Shown in pieces: positions 1-9,344 of a DNA stretch of 64,000 bases. Location of the stretch: contig NZ_CP028843.1 in assembly GCF_003058325.1 (NCBI RefSeq), positions 611,501 to 675,500 of the forward strand. Direction: 5' to 3'. Under the pieces are notes generated by a model, which saw only the letters and a program-made list of their open reading frames with translations, did no database searches and had not been told where the DNA came from. Both the position numbers and the translations under genes were made by a program. Position 1 is the first letter of the stretch; each line of letters begins with the position of its first letter. This DNA is from Methylobacterium currus. GTDB lineage: Bacteria; Pseudomonadota; Alphaproteobacteria; Rhizobiales; Beijerinckiaceae.

Positions 1-213
1 CGCGTCGGCCCCGACCCGGACCTCGCCCGAATCCGGCACCACCAGGAGGTTGATGCAGCGGAGCAACGTCGACTTGCCGGAGCCCGACGGCCCGATCAGC
101 GCCACCACCCCGCCCGCCGGCACGGCGAGCGATACGTCCTTGAGCACCACATGAGCGCCGAAGCTCTTGGCGAGATGCGTGATCGCGATCTTCGGAGGTG
201 AGGTCCCTGCCAT
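1..213 (-). CDS. Polar amino-acid ABC transporter ATP-binding protein, 3' part cut off by the window edge
   Basis: Only the first 71 residues are visible. They contain a Walker A motif, GPSGSGKST, at residues 41-49, in the fold order of an ABC ATPase of the GlnQ/HisP type (strand, short loop, 'LKDVSL', P-loop, then 'TLLRCINLL'). The ATG lies 10 bases downstream of the permease stop codon, so it is the last gene of a binding protein-permease-ATPase operon. It would energise import of an amino acid or opine. The Q-loop, signature motif and Walker B lie outside the window. The substrate cannot be told from this part. Confidence 0.9.
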   Translation of the reverse strand, partial: MAGTSPPKIAITHLAKSFGAHVVLKDVSLAVPAGGVVALIGPSGSGKSTLLRCINLLVVPDSGEVRVGADA

Positions 214-223
214 GCGTTGAGCC

Positions 224-886
224 TCAATCGCTGGTGGCGAGGCGCCGCTCGCCCCGGCGCACGATCCAGGTGAGGGGATACAGCGCCGCGAAGTACAGGA
301 CAGCCACGAGCGTGTAGATCTCCAGCGGCCGGTAGCTGTCATGGGCCGCGACCTGGCCCTGGTAGAGCAGGTCCGGCACCGCCAGCACCGAGACGAGCGA
401 GGTGTTCTTGAACTGGATGATCGACTGGTTCATCAGCGGCGGCACCATGCGCTTGAGCGCCTGGGGCAAGATGATCCGGCGCAGGCTTTGGGCCGGGGTC
501 ATGCCCAGGGCCGCCGCCGCCTCGCCCTGGCCGCGGTCGATCGACACGATGCCGCCGCGGATGATCTCGGCGTAGAACGAGCCGCCATAGAGCGACAGCG
601 CCAGCACCGAGGCGCCGACCGCCGAGATCTCGATCCCGGCGAGGATGGGCAGGGCGTAGTAGAACCACACCAGCTGCACCAGGAGCGGGGTGCAGCGAAA
701 GACCTCGATATAGGCGTTGCTGAGCCAGCGCAGGGGCGCCAGGTGCGACAGCTTGGCGAGACCGGCCGCGAGGCCGACCAGGAGCCCGATCACCACGATC
801 GCAACCGTGAAGGCCACCGTGACGCCGAGCCCCTGGACGAACAGCCAGCGATAGGTCCAGAGCGAGCCGAAATCCCACGTGTACAT
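224..886 (-). CDS. Polar amino-acid ABC transporter permease (HisM/GlnP family)
   Basis: This is an inner-membrane subunit of 220 residues, normal for the family. Hydrophobic spans lie near residues 17-45, 62-85, 87-105 and 190-210. The cytoplasmic EAA loop that docks to the ATPase is clear at 122-142 ([20 protein letters not shown]), followed by the family's '[14 protein letters not shown]'. The gene sits 70 bases after the binding-protein gene and 10 bases before the ATPase gene. Only one permease gene is visible; many such systems have two, so either it works as a homodimer or the second lies beyond the left edge. Confidence 0.93.
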   Translation of the reverse strand: MYTWDFGSLWTYRWLFVQGLGVTVAFTVAIVVIGLLVGLAAGLAKLSHLAPLRWLSNAYIEVFRCTPLLVQLVWFYYALPILAGIEISAVGASVLALSLYGGSFYAEIIRGGIVSIDRGQGEAAAALGMTPAQSLRRIILPQALKRMVPPLMNQSIIQFKNTSLVSVLAVPDLLYQGQVAAHDSYRPLEIYTLVAVLYFAALYPLTWIVRRGERRLATSD

Positions 887-956
887 GTCCAGACCTAACC
901 CTGGCGGGCCACCCCGCGCCGCTTCAGGCTTCCGGCCGCTCCGCGACCCTGCCGGC

Positions 957-1823
957 TCACAGCGAGACGCCGGCCGGCATGTCGGCCTCGGTCACGCCCA
1001 CCAGCTCCATGTTCGACACGATGGTCTGGCGGATGAAGCCGAGACCCTTGTTGTAGTCGATCCAGGTGTTGACGAAGTCGCGCAGGGTCTTGTCGCGCTC
1101 GCGCCGGAAGCCGGCATTCGAGGTGGTGGCGAAGACCGGGTTCGGCACCACCAATTGCCCCAGCGCCGCGTTCTTCTTCAGCACGGTCATCGCCAGCATC
1201 AGAATCAGGCACTGCGCGTCGACCCGGCCGGTCGAGAGCGCCAGCGTCGCCTCGTCGGCGGACTTGAAGCGCACGACCTGGGCCTTCGGGCAGAGCCGGG
1301 TCACGACGGCGTCATGCGAGGACCCGACATCGACCGCGAGCTTGACGTCGGGGCTGTTCAGCTCGGCCCAGGTCTTCGGAGCAAACCCCTTCTTGGCGAT
1401 CACCGTAAAGGCGTTGCTGAACACCGGCACGGAGAAATCGACCACCAGCGCCCGCTTCGGGGTCGGGTTGAGGCCGAAAAACAGGTCGATCTTGTTGGCC
1501 TGGAGGTCGAGCACCGCATTGCCCCAGGTGGTCTCGGACAGTTCCAGCTCCGCCTCGAGCTCGGCCGCGAGGGCCTTCGCCATGTCGACGTAGAAGCCGC
1601 GCCACTGCCCGCTGGCAATGTCCTTCTGGTAATAGGGCGCGCCGCCCGCCACCGCCGCGGTGCGCAGCTTCTTCGTCCGGCGAATCCGGTCGAAGGCGCT
1701 CTCGGAGGCGTCCTGCGCCCGGGCCGGGGTCACGAGCGCGGAGGCGGCCGCCCCCGCCGCCGCGGTGCCGGCCCCGAAGAGGCCTGTTCCAACGAGGCCT
1801 GCCAGCGATCTGCGCGACAGCAT
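957..1823 (-). CDS. Periplasmic amino-acid-binding protein (SBP family 3)
   Basis: The 288-residue product is an extracytoplasmic solute-binding protein. Its N-terminus has an 'SRRS' stretch, a hydrophobic core and an 'ARAQ' end, so export is by signal peptide, possibly Tat. The mature part has the family 3 layout: 'GFYVDMAKALA', then 'LDLQANKIDLFFGLNPTPKR', then 'VFSNAFTVIAKKG'. The ATG was chosen because AAGAAGGA lies just upstream and the signal peptide starts there; an in-frame extension to 1994 runs into the palindromic repeat and looks non-coding. It is the first gene of the importer operon. The ligand is unknown. Confidence 0.9.
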   Translation of the reverse strand: MLSRRSLAGLVGTGLFGAGTAAAGAAASALVTPARAQDASESAFDRIRRTKKLRTAAVAGGAPYYQKDIASGQWRGFYVDMAKALAAELEAELELSETTWGNAVLDLQANKIDLFFGLNPTPKRALVVDFSVPVFSNAFTVIAKKGFAPKTWAELNSPDVKLAVDVGSSHDAVVTRLCPKAQVVRFKSADEATLALSTGRVDAQCLILMLAMTVLKKNAALGQLVVPNPVFATTSNAGFRRERDKTLRDFVNTWIDYNKGLGFIRQTIVSNMELVGVTEADMPAGVSL

Positions 1824-1920
1824 CACGAAAATTCCTTCTTCACGCGCGTTCCTCACCGTCGCGCTTAGCACGTGGCGGGCCAGAGGCCACGGGGAACGAA
1901 CGGACGAGCGGTTTAATCCA

Positions 1921-1996
1921 CCTCGCAAAACTCCCGCTGCGCCGACGCCGCCACAGTGAGCGACGACGGTGAGCGGGAGTTTTGTGAGAGACACTC
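1921..1996. repeat. Palindromic dispersed repeat, copy A
   Basis: Two 17-base arms (1922-1938 and 1972-1988) are complementary at 16 positions and would form a long hairpin with a 33-base GC-rich loop. It ends in GAGAGACACT. A related copy lies at 30305-30377, with the same arm cores (CTCRC..AAAC..CCCG) and the same terminal GAGAGACACT. It occupies the divergent intergenic region between the amino-acid importer and the nitroreductase. It resembles a REP or MITE-like element; no transposase is encoded. Confidence 0.75.
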
Positions 1997-2042
1997 AATC
2001 CACCGGATCGGCCGGGCCGAAGGCCTGACAGGGGAGACGACC

Positions 2043-2729
2043 ATGACGGAGCGCAACGCGGTCGACGCGGCGATCATCAGCCGGCGCAGCGTCCGGGGCT
2101 TCCGGCCCGATCCGGTGCCGCAGGCGACGGTCCGCGAGCTGATCGCGCTCGCCGGCCGGGCGCCGAGCGGCAGCAACATCCAGCCCTGGAGGGCCCACGT
2201 CGTCACGGGCCACGCTCTCCGGCGCCTCACCGACGCCCTCACGGCCGCGCATGAGAGCGATATGCCGGAGGCGCGGGACTACGCGTATTATCCGGTGACC
2301 TGGCGCGAACCGTATCTCGGCCGGCGCCGGGCGCTCGGCTGGCAGCTCTACGGGCTCGCCGGCATCGGGAAGGGCGACCGGGAGGGGGCCAAGCGCCAGA
2401 TGGGCCGCAACTTCACGTTCTTCGGCGCTCCCGTCGGCCTCGTCTTCACCATCGACCGCGACATGGAGCAGGGCAGCTGGCTCGATTACGGCATGTTCCT
2501 CCAGACCCTGATGCTCGCCGCCCGCGGCCGCGGCCTCGACACCTGCCCGCAGGCGGCGATCGCGAGCTATCCGGCGGTGGTGCGGGAGCAGCTCGGCATT
2601 CCGGGGAGCGAGATCGTGGTGTGCGGGATGGCGCTCGGATCCGCCGATCCCGAGGAGCCGGTGAACGGCTTGCGGGCGGAGCGGGAGCCCGTGGAGGCGT
2701 ATACGGTGTTTCACGCCGACCCTGAATAG
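2043..2729 (+). CDS. Nitroreductase family protein
   Basis: This is a 228-residue FMN-dependent NAD(P)H oxidoreductase of the nitroreductase fold. The FMN-binding N-terminal signature 'SRRSVRGFRPDPV' (13-25) and 'RAPSGSNIQPW' (39-49) are intact, and 'GLDTCPQAAIASYP' marks the C-terminal flavin/substrate region. The ATG follows GGGGAGA at good spacing; an in-frame upstream extension is inside the repeat and was rejected. It stands alone and its natural substrate (nitroaromatic, quinone or other) cannot be read from sequence. Confidence 0.9.
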   Translation: MTERNAVDAAIISRRSVRGFRPDPVPQATVRELIALAGRAPSGSNIQPWRAHVVTGHALRRLTDALTAAHESDMPEARDYAYYPVTWREPYLGRRRALGWQLYGLAGIGKGDREGAKRQMGRNFTFFGAPVGLVFTIDRDMEQGSWLDYGMFLQTLMLAARGRGLDTCPQAAIASYPAVVREQLGIPGSEIVVCGMALGSADPEEPVNGLRAEREPVEAYTVFHADPE

Positions 2730-2995
2730 CTCCGCTCTCGGCGACGAGAGTCGGAGCCGGTGCTTGGATCCGCCTTCGACGTCGATGACAGGATCAGGAC
2801 CGCGCCGGTCTCATCGGTGACGAGAGCTTGGACTTCGGGAAATAGCCGCTTGCTTCGCCGTCGCGACGCGCGCGCATGCCGCCACCATGATCGGCGGCTG
2901 AAGACCTGATCCGCTGCACGCGACGCTTGGCTGGCTTTGGCTGCATGCAGCGGCGGAGACAACGTTCGGGACTGGTCAAGCCGCCTGGTCCGACC
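2730..2995. other. Gap between convergent genes, nothing recognised
   Basis: The space between the nitroreductase and the lactonase gene has short open stretches on the minus strand without a convincing ribosome binding site or family resemblance. No clear hairpin terminator was found. Confidence 0.5.
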
Positions 2996-3871
2996 TCACA
3001 CGATCCGCACCACCGGCTCGAACCGCCCCTTCACCTTCACCGGAACCGAAAAGGTCCGCCCGGCGAAGCGGTCGTCGGTCCGGTCCGGATCGAGACCTTC
3101 CGTCGCCGAGGTGACCACCAGGGTGTCGGCGCCCTCGCCGATGAAGGCCGGGCAGGTCACCTGGCGGGCCGGCATGGCGATGCTGCGCACCCGGGTGCCG
3201 TCGGGGGCGTAGGCGTCGAGGCTGGCGCCGCCCCAGCGGGCGTTCCAGAGCAGGCCCTCATCGTCGATCACCGCGCCGTCCGGTGCGCCCTCGGAGGCCG
3301 GGATCTGGACGAAGACCCGGCGCTCGCCGACCGGCAGGCCGGTCTCCGGGTCGGTGGCGATGCGCCAGATCGTGCCGGCCTCCGAATCGGCGAAGGTCGC
3401 GCTGGTGCCGTCGGCCGAGAACGCGATGGCGTTCGGGATCGTAATGCCCGTGAACAGGGTCCGGACCTCGCCGCGGAAGAACCAGTAGATCGACCCGACC
3501 CCCGTCTCCGCGTGCTTGCCCATCGTGCCGAGCCACAGGGCCCCGCAGGGGTGGACCCGCCCGTCGTTGGAGCGGGTCTCCGGCCGGTCAGCCTCGAGCG
3601 GCGTCAGCAGCCGCAGCCGGCCGGATCCGATGTCGCGGAGATACAGGCCGTCCTCGGCGCCGAGCAGCTGCGTGCGGTCGTCGACCCGCGCCACCACCGA
3701 GGCCATCACGGGCAGGTCGTGCCGCGTGGTGCTGCCGCCGTCGAATGGCCGCTCGCACAGGTGCTTGCCGAGGATGTCGAGCCAGTACAGCCGGCCGAGG
3801 CCGGGATGCGCCGCCGGCCCCTCGCCGAGGATGCAGGGGCGGTCGCAGAAGATGCCGGCCCAGCCGCTCAT
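2996..3871 (-). CDS. SMP-30/gluconolactonase-type sugar lactonase (XylC-like)
   Basis: The 291-residue protein is a predicted six-bladed propeller of the SMP-30/LRE family that hydrolyses a sugar 1,5- or 1,4-lactone to the aldonic acid. The metal-binding Glu lies in 'LGEGP' (Glu17), the Asn in 'ITIPNAIAFSADG' and the Asp in 'PDGAVIDDEG', as in Caulobacter XylC and gluconolactonases. Its ATG overlaps the epimerase stop (ATGA), indicating translational coupling. With the divergent dehydrogenase it forms the two-step oxidation of an aldose; the epimerase would supply the right anomer. Whether the sugar is xylose, arabinose, galactose or glucose is not determined. Confidence 0.88.
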   Translation of the reverse strand: MSGWAGIFCDRPCILGEGPAAHPGLGRLYWLDILGKHLCERPFDGGSTTRHDLPVMASVVARVDDRTQLLGAEDGLYLRDIGSGRLRLLTPLEADRPETRSNDGRVHPCGALWLGTMGKHAETGVGSIYWFFRGEVRTLFTGITIPNAIAFSADGTSATFADSEAGTIWRIATDPETGLPVGERRVFVQIPASEGAPDGAVIDDEGLLWNARWGGASLDAYAPDGTRVRSIAMPARQVTCPAFIGEGADTLVVTSATEGLDPDRTDDRFAGRTFSVPVKVKGRFEPVVRIV

Positions 3872-4890
3872 CGCGCGGTCTCCTTCGTGAAGCGGTATTC
3901 GATGATCTGACGGTAGGTCTCGCCCGGGCGCACGACCGCGCTCGGGAAGCCCGGGTGGTTCGGCGCGTCGGGATAGGCCTCGGGTTCGAGGCAGAAGGCG
4001 GAGCGGGCCGCATAGCCGAGGCCCGCTTTGGCAAGGTGCGTGCCGTCGTAGAACTGCACCGCCGGCGCGGTGGCCAGCACCGTCAGCGCCACGTCGCTGC
4101 CCGCCGCCGTGACCCGGCCGACGGGACGGGGCTCGGGCGCCGTCTCGCGCCCGAGCACGAAGGCGTGGTCGAAGGCCTCGGCGCCGATGCGCGTCGGCCG
4201 GCGCAGGTCGAAGCGCGTGCCGGCGACCGGGGCGATCGCACCGGTCGGGATCTGGCCCTCGTCGACCGGCAGGTAGGACTCGGCCGGGATCTCGATCACG
4301 TGGTCGTCGATCGTCGGGGCGGGGAAGCCCGCTTGCGGCAGCAGCAGGTTGAAGTAGCTGTGGTTGGTCAGGTTGACGAGGGTCGGCGCGTCCGTCGTCG
4401 CCGTCAGGGTGATGCGCAGGGTGCCGGGGCCGGTGATGGCGTAGGTGCAGGCGACGTCGAGCGCGCCCGGATAGCCCTCCTCGCCGTCCGCCGCGCGGTA
4501 GGCGAGCGTCAGGCTGCGCTCTCCCACCTGGGCGAAGCGCCATTTGCGGCGCGAGAAGCCCTGAGAACCGCCATGCAGGTGGGTGCGGCCGGCCTCGTTG
4601 CGGGGCAGCGCGTAGGTCGTGCCGTCGAGGGTGAAGCGGCCGCCGGCGATGCGGTTGGCGAAGCGCCCGACGATGGCGCCGCATTGCGGGGTCCTGGCCA
4701 CGTAGTCCTGGGGATCGTCGCGCCCGAGCACCATCGGGCGGCCGTGGACGTCGAGCCGGCGCAGCACCGCCCCGAGGCTCAGCACCGCCACCGCGAGCCC
4801 GTCACCCTCCAGCCGGGCTTCCAGGATCGGGCAGCCATCCGGCATCGTGCCGACCGGGACGGGGTCCAGGGCAGGGGCAGTGTCGCTCAT
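3868..4890 (-). CDS. galM: Aldose 1-epimerase (galactose mutarotase)
   Basis: The 340-residue protein interconverts alpha and beta anomers of aldoses. GalM hallmarks are present: 'GRFANRIAGGRF' near 75-86, 'HLHGG' around 104-108, 'NLTNHSYFNL' with the catalytic His near 178, and 'CLEPEAYPDAPNHP' with the catalytic Glu near 305. No signal peptide is seen, so it is cytosolic. It is flanked by the regulator gene (4-base overlap) and the lactonase gene (4-base overlap), so the three form one transcript. It would feed the anomer used by the divergent sugar dehydrogenase. Confidence 0.93.
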   Translation of the reverse strand: MSDTAPALDPVPVGTMPDGCPILEARLEGDGLAVAVLSLGAVLRRLDVHGRPMVLGRDDPQDYVARTPQCGAIVGRFANRIAGGRFTLDGTTYALPRNEAGRTHLHGGSQGFSRRKWRFAQVGERSLTLAYRAADGEEGYPGALDVACTYAITGPGTLRITLTATTDAPTLVNLTNHSYFNLLLPQAGFPAPTIDDHVIEIPAESYLPVDEGQIPTGAIAPVAGTRFDLRRPTRIGAEAFDHAFVLGRETAPEPRPVGRVTAAGSDVALTVLATAPAVQFYDGTHLAKAGLGYAARSAFCLEPEAYPDAPNHPGFPSAVVRPGETYRQIIEYRFTKETAR

Positions 4891-5684
4891 TGCGGGCTCC
4901 TTCGCGCCGGGCTCCTTCGCGCGCAGGGCGCGCTGACCTTAGGATAAGGCGGTTTCGGCGCTCTCTCCACCGCCGTGGCGCTGTTCTTCAGGCCGTCGCG
5001 CACCGCGGCCTCGGTCGCCCGGGCTGCCGCCGCGGCGTCGCCGGCGCGGATCGCCGCCGCGATCGCCGCATGGGTGCGCCAGGCGACGTCGTGCGCCTGC
5101 GGGTCGGTCGGCCGGCTGAGATGGAACAGCACGTCCAGCGCCGCCTCGGTCACGGCGCCGACCGAGTGCATGAACAGGTTGCCGGAGGCGTCCGCCAGGG
5201 CGAGGTGGAAGGCGAGGTCGGCCCGGGCGAAGGCCGGATCGAGGCCCTTTGCCTCGCGCATCGCGACGACGCAGGCATCCAGGGTGTCGAGGTCGGCCTT
5301 GCTCCGGCGCGCGGCGGCGAGTGCCGCCGCCGCCGGCTCGATGGCGAGGCGGATCTCGGCGAGCTCGCTCAGGAAGCGCGCGTCGATCCCGGCCTCGATG
5401 GTCCAGGCGAGCACGTCGCGGTCGAACAGGTTCCAGGCCGACCGCTCGCGCACCCGCGTGCCGACCCGGGTGCGGGCCTCCACCAGGCCCTTGCCAGACA
5501 GGGTCTTGATCGCCTCGCGCAGGACCGTGCGCGACACTCCGAAAGCGGAGAGCAGGACCGGCTCGCCCGGCAGCACGTCGCCCTCCCGGTAGCGCCCGGC
5601 GACGATGCCGGTGCCGAGCGCCCGCGCCACCCGGGCGTGGCCCGGGCTGCGCCGTGGCACGGTTGCGGCGCCGATTTCATCCAA
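4887..5684 (-). CDS. GntR-family (FadR subgroup) transcriptional regulator of the sugar locus
   Basis: The predicted product has 265 residues. The winged-helix domain includes 'GDVLPGEPVLLSAFGVSRT' and 'LREAIKTLSGKGLVEART', followed by an all-helical FCD domain with metal/ligand-binding histidines ('FHLALADASGN', 'THAAIAAAI'). A TTG start is preferred because GGGAGGA sits seven bases upstream and it gives the usual short lead before the HTH. An in-frame ATG at 5765 would place the start in the AT-rich divergent promoter and has no ribosome binding site. It likely represses both its own operon and the divergent dehydrogenase/transporter operon, relieved by a sugar acid. The start is the least certain part. 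Confidence 0.85.
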   Translation of the reverse strand: MDEIGAATVPRRSPGHARVARALGTGIVAGRYREGDVLPGEPVLLSAFGVSRTVLREAIKTLSGKGLVEARTRVGTRVRERSAWNLFDRDVLAWTIEAGIDARFLSELAEIRLAIEPAAAALAAARRSKADLDTLDACVVAMREAKGLDPAFARADLAFHLALADASGNLFMHSVGAVTEAALDVLFHLSRPTDPQAHDVAWRTHAAIAAAIRAGDAAAAARATEAAVRDGLKNSATAVERAPKPPYPKVSAPCARRSPARRSPQ

Positions 5685-5756
5685 GGTCGCGTCCTCCCGT
5701 CGCTTCTCGCCTCTTGCCCACGGGTCAGGATTCCGCGATAAGGGCCGGGCCATCGA

Positions 5757-5780
5757 AATAGTCATATTAAATGATTTTCG
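5757..5780. promoter_or_regulatory. AT-rich divergent promoter/operator of the sugar locus
   Basis: A markedly AT-rich patch in otherwise GC-rich DNA lies between the two TTG-started divergent genes. It contains TCATATTAAATGA, an inverted TCAT/ATGA pair with a 5-base spacer, typical in size of FadR-type GntR operators. That it binds the adjacent regulator is inferred from position only. Confidence 0.5.
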
Positions 5781-5819
5781 GTGCGTCGAGCGATCCGACG
5801 GGCTTCGAGGGAGGAAGCG

Positions 5820-6578
5820 TTGGCGGCAATCTATCCGGACCTTGCGGGCAAGGTCGTGGTCGTGACGGGCGGCGGCTCCGGCATCGGGGCGGAGCTGGTC
5901 CGGCACTTCGCGCGGCAGAAGGCGCAGGTCGGCTTCCTGGACATCGCGGACGAGCCCTCGCGGGCGCTGGCTTCCGAGCTGGAGGCGCAAGGCCTCGCGG
6001 TCGCCTTCGAGCATGCGGACGTCACCGACATTCCGGCGCTGAAATCCGCGATCGGCCGGGTGCGCGAGCGCTTCGGGCCGGTCGAGGTGCTGATGAACAA
6101 CGCCGCCCATGACGAGCGCCACGCCACCGAGGAGGTGACGGAAGCCTATTGGGATGGCCGCATCGCGGTGAACCTCAAGCACCAGTTCTTCGCGGCCCAG
6201 GCGGTCCTGCCGGACATGAAGGCGAAGGGCGCCGGCGCGATCGTGAATTTCGGCTCGGTCTCGTGGATGATCGGGCAGGGCGGCATGGCCGCCTACACCG
6301 CCTGCAAGTCGGGGGTGATCGGGCTGACCCGCTCGCTCGCCCGGGATTTCGGGCCCTACGGCATCCGCGTGAACGCGCTGGCGCCGGGCTGGATCATGAC
6401 CGAGCGCCAGCTTGCCCTCTGGGTGACGCCGGAATCCGACGCCGAGATCAACGCCCGCCAGTGCCTCAAGCGCAAGCTGGTGCCGGCGGACGTCGCCCGC
6501 TTCGCCGTCTTCCTCGCCTCGGAGGAGGCCGGCGCCTGCACCAACCAGCACTACGTCGTCGACGGCGGCTGGGTGTAA
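5820..6578 (+). CDS. xylB: SDR-family aldose 1-dehydrogenase, Caulobacter XylB-like
   Basis: The product has 252 residues. The cofactor loop TGGGSGIG is at 16-23, 'NNAA' at 93-96, the Ser region at 146-148 and the catalytic pair Y159/K163. From memory of Caulobacter D-xylose 1-dehydrogenase, unusually long parts match: 'AIYPxLxGK' at the N-terminus, 'FLDIADExSRAL', 'AYWDxRIxVNL' and 'NFGSxSW'. That start agrees with the TTG chosen here, which follows GAGGGAGGA; a GTG 39 bases upstream is possible. It would oxidise D-xylose or a similar aldose to the lactone. It is first in the operon with the sugar importer. Substrate is inferred. Confidence 0.85.
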   Translation: MAAIYPDLAGKVVVVTGGGSGIGAELVRHFARQKAQVGFLDIADEPSRALASELEAQGLAVAFEHADVTDIPALKSAIGRVRERFGPVEVLMNNAAHDERHATEEVTEAYWDGRIAVNLKHQFFAAQAVLPDMKAKGAGAIVNFGSVSWMIGQGGMAAYTACKSGVIGLTRSLARDFGPYGIRVNALAPGWIMTERQLALWVTPESDAEINARQCLKRKLVPADVARFAVFLASEEAGACTNQHYVVDGGWV

Positions 6579-6584
6579 CCGTCG

Positions 6585-6606
6585 GGGCCGGCGGACGCGC
6601 CGGCCC
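6585..6606 (+). terminator. Hairpin between the dehydrogenase and the sugar-binding protein genes
   Basis: A perfect 9-base-pair stem (GGGCCGGCG / CGCCGGCCC) with a 4-base loop starts seven bases after the dehydrogenase stop. There is no U-rich tail, so it may be a partial terminator or an RNA-stabilising element that sets the binding protein apart from the upstream gene. Confidence 0.45.
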
Positions 6607-6670
6607 GCCCTTGCTTCACGAGTCCCGATCAGCCCCGCGCGACCAAGATGCGGGTTCTCCCGGAGGAAAC

Positions 6671-7753
6671 ATGAAGTCTCTCGCCGCCGTCATCGGCGGG
6701 GCCCTGGTGGCCGCCGCGATGCTCGCCTCTCCGGCACTTGCCCAGCAGAAAGGCCAAGCCCCGCAGAAAGGTAAGGTCGGGATCGCGATGCCGACGAAGT
6801 CGTCGGCGCGCTGGATCGCCGACGGCCAGGGCCTGGTCCAGGCGCTCAAGGACAAGGGTTACACCCCGGACCTGCAATATGCCGAGGACGAGATCCCGAA
6901 CCAGCTGTCGCAGATTGAGAACATGATCACCACCGGCGCCAAGGTGCTGGTGATCGCGGCGATCGACGGCACCACCCTGTCCGACGTGCTGCAGCAGGCG
7001 AGCGACCGCGGCATCAAGGTCATCGCCTACGACCGCCTCATCCGCGGCTCGAAGAACGTCGATTACTACGCCACCTTCGACAACTTCCAGGTCGGCGTGC
7101 TCCAGGGCAGCTACATCGTCGACAAGCTCGGCCTGAAGGACGGCAAGGGGCCGTTCACCATCGAGCTGTTCGGCGGCTCGCCCGACGACAACAACGCCTA
7201 TTTCTTCTACGACGGCGCGATGTCGGTGCTGAAGCCCTACATCGATTCCGGCAAATTGACCGTGCCGAGCAAGCAGCTCGGGATGGAGAAGGTCTCGACC
7301 CTGCGCTGGGACGGCGCGGCGGCCCAGGCGCGGATGGACAACCTGCTCTCCGCCTTCTACGGCAACAAGCGCCTCGACGCGGTCCTGTCGCCCTATGACG
7401 GCATCTCGATCGGCATCATCTCGTCGCTGAAGGGCGTCGGCTACGGCGCGTCCGACCAGCCCCTGCCGGTCATCACCGGCCAGGACGCCGAGCTGCCCTC
7501 GATCAAGTCGATCGTGCGGGGCGAGCAGAGCATGACGGTGTTCAAGGACACCCGCGAGCTCGCCAAGGTCACGAGCGACATGGTCGACGCCATCTCGACC
7601 GGCGGCCAGGTCCCGGTCAACGACACCAAGACCTACAACAACGGCGTCAAGGTGGTGCCGTCCTACCTGTTGAAGCCGGTCGCGGTCGACAAGGACAACT
7701 GGCAGAAGGCGGTGATCGACAGCGGCTACTACAAGGCCCAGCAGGTCAAGTGA
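6671..7753 (+). CDS. chvE: Periplasmic sugar-binding protein of a multiple-monosaccharide ABC importer
   Basis: The 360-residue precursor starts with a clear signal peptide ending 'SPALAQ'. The mature domain is a periplasmic-binding-protein type I fold of the ChvE/XylF group: '[14 protein letters not shown]' at the start, '[17 protein letters not shown]', 'VIAYDRLI' and '[11 protein letters not shown]'. The ATG follows GGAGGAAAC. The stop overlaps the ATPase start (TGATG shared bases), so binding protein and ATPase are coupled. In relatives ChvE binds arabinose, galactose, glucose and xylose; here the neighbouring XylB-like enzyme supports an aldose. Confidence 0.93.
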   Translation: MKSLAAVIGGALVAAAMLASPALAQQKGQAPQKGKVGIAMPTKSSARWIADGQGLVQALKDKGYTPDLQYAEDEIPNQLSQIENMITTGAKVLVIAAIDGTTLSDVLQQASDRGIKVIAYDRLIRGSKNVDYYATFDNFQVGVLQGSYIVDKLGLKDGKGPFTIELFGGSPDDNNAYFFYDGAMSVLKPYIDSGKLTVPSKQLGMEKVSTLRWDGAAAQARMDNLLSAFYGNKRLDAVLSPYDGISIGIISSLKGVGYGASDQPLPVITGQDAELPSIKSIVRGEQSMTVFKDTRELAKVTSDMVDAISTGGQVPVNDTKTYNNGVKVVPSYLLKPVAVDKDNWQKAVIDSGYYKAQQVK

Positions 7754-9339
7754 TGGCGGCGTCCCCGGCCCCGCGCGCGGTGCCGGCAGCATCCCCGATC
7801 CTGGAGATGCGCGGCATCACCAAGGCGTTCCCGGGCGTGAAGGCGCTCGACAACGTCAATCTCGCCGTCCGCGCCGGCGAGATCCACGCCGTCTGCGGCG
7901 AGAACGGGGCCGGGAAGTCGACCCTGATGAAGGTGCTGAGCGGGGTCTACCCCGCCGGCTCCTACGACGGCAGCATCCTGTTCGACGGGCAGGAGCGGCG
8001 CTTTTCCGGCATCCCGGACAGCGAGGCGCTCGGCATCATCATCATCCACCAGGAACTCGCCCTGGTGCCGCTCCTGTCGATCGCCGAGAACATCTTCCTC
8101 GGCAACGAGGCGGCCTCGCGCCTCGGCGTGATCGACTGGCCGGTCGTGATGAGGCGCACCCGCGACCTCCTCGCCCGGGTCGGCCTCGACGAGGCGCCCG
8201 AGACCCTGGTGACGGATCTCGGCGTCGGCAAGCAGCAGCTGGTCGAGATCGCCAAGGCGTTGTCGAAGCGGGTGCGGCTCCTCATCCTCGACGAGCCGAC
8301 CGCCTCGCTCAACGAGAGCGACAGCGACGCCCTGCTCACCCTGCTGGAGACGTTTCGCGAGCAGGGCATCACCTCGATCCTGATCTCGCACAAGCTCAAC
8401 GAGGTCGCCCGGGTCGCCGACAGCGTCACGATCCTGCGCGACGGCGCCAGCGTCGAGACGCTGCCGCGGGAGGCGATGCTGGGGCCGGACGGCCGCTTGA
8501 ACGAGGACCGGATCATCAAGGGCATGGTCGGGCGCGACCTCGCCCACCGCTACCCGCCGCGGGAGGGCGTCGCGATCGGCGAGCCGCTCCTTGAGGTGAC
8601 GGGATGGAGCGTGCGCCACCCGCTCCATCCCGACCGGCTCGCGGTGGAGGATGTGAGCCTCACCGTGCGCCGCGGCGAGGTCGTCGGCATGGCGGGCCTG
8701 CTCGGCGCCGGGCGGACCGAGTTCGCCATGAGCCTGTTCGGCGGCGCCTACGGCCAGCGCGTCGCCGGCGAGGCGCGGCTGCGGGGGGAGCCCGCCGATC
8801 TCGGCACCGTCGAGACGGCGATCGCCGCGGGCCTCGCCTACGCGACGGAGGACCGCAAGGGTTACGGCCTCGTCCTGCACGAGGACATCCGCACCAACGT
8901 CTCGCTCGCCAATCTCCCCGGCGTCTCGGCGAAGGGCGTGATCGACGAGGACCGGGAGCGCATGGTCGCCGAGCGCTACCGCGAGCGCCTGCGCATCCGC
9001 TCGTCCGGCATCGACCAGGCCACGGTGAACTTGTCGGGCGGCAACCAGCAGAAGGTCGTCTTGAGCAAGTGGCTCTTCGCCGACCCGGACGTGCTGATCC
9101 TCGACGAGCCGACCCGCGGCATCGATGTGGGCGCCAAGTACGAGATCTATGCGATCATCAACGACCTCGCCGGCCAAGGGAAAGGCGTGCTGATCATTTC
9201 CTCGGAGATGCCTGAGCTGCTCGGGATGTGCGACCGCATCCTCGTCATGAACCGGGGCCGCATCGTCGGCGAGCTTCCCGCCGCTGAGGCCTCGCAGGAG
9301 GCGATCATGCGGGCCATCGTCACCTCGGGAGGACATTAA
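7753..9339 (+). CDS. mmsA: Sugar ABC importer ATP-binding protein (MmsA/GguA/XylG type)
   Basis: The product has 528 residues and two ABC domains, as usual for monosaccharide importers. The first domain has Walker [10 protein letters not shown] near residues 52-60 and Walker B '[12 protein letters not shown]'. The second has a degenerate P-loop (GLLGAGRTE), an intact signature LSGGNQQK and '[13 protein letters not shown]'. The ATG overlaps the previous stop; a GTG three bases upstream is also possible. It powers uptake with the next gene's permease. Nothing is missing compared with the family. Confidence 0.95.
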   Translation: MAASPAPRAVPAASPILEMRGITKAFPGVKALDNVNLAVRAGEIHAVCGENGAGKSTLMKVLSGVYPAGSYDGSILFDGQERRFSGIPDSEALGIIIIHQELALVPLLSIAENIFLGNEAASRLGVIDWPVVMRRTRDLLARVGLDEAPETLVTDLGVGKQQLVEIAKALSKRVRLLILDEPTASLNESDSDALLTLLETFREQGITSILISHKLNEVARVADSVTILRDGASVETLPREAMLGPDGRLNEDRIIKGMVGRDLAHRYPPREGVAIGEPLLEVTGWSVRHPLHPDRLAVEDVSLTVRRGEVVGMAGLLGAGRTEFAMSLFGGAYGQRVAGEARLRGEPADLGTVETAIAAGLAYATEDRKGYGLVLHEDIRTNVSLANLPGVSAKGVIDEDRERMVAERYRERLRIRSSGIDQATVNLSGGNQQKVVLSKWLFADPDVLILDEPTRGIDVGAKYEIYAIINDLAGQGKGVLIISSEMPELLGMCDRILVMNRGRIVGELPAAEASQEAIMRAIVTSGGH

Positions 9340-9344
9340 CGACA

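Noticed and set aside
1824..1994. N-terminal extension of the amino-acid-binding protein through the palindromic repeat
   Set aside because: A signal peptide and ribosome binding site at 1823 define a better start; the extension crosses repeat DNA.
2711..2962. 83-codon minus-strand frame after the nitroreductase gene
   Set aside because: Its end overlaps the nitroreductase 3' end, it has no ribosome binding site and no recognisable sequence.
5685..5765. Longer GntR product starting at ATG 5765
   Set aside because: No Shine-Dalgarno sequence and the start would lie in the AT-rich divergent promoter; not fully excluded.
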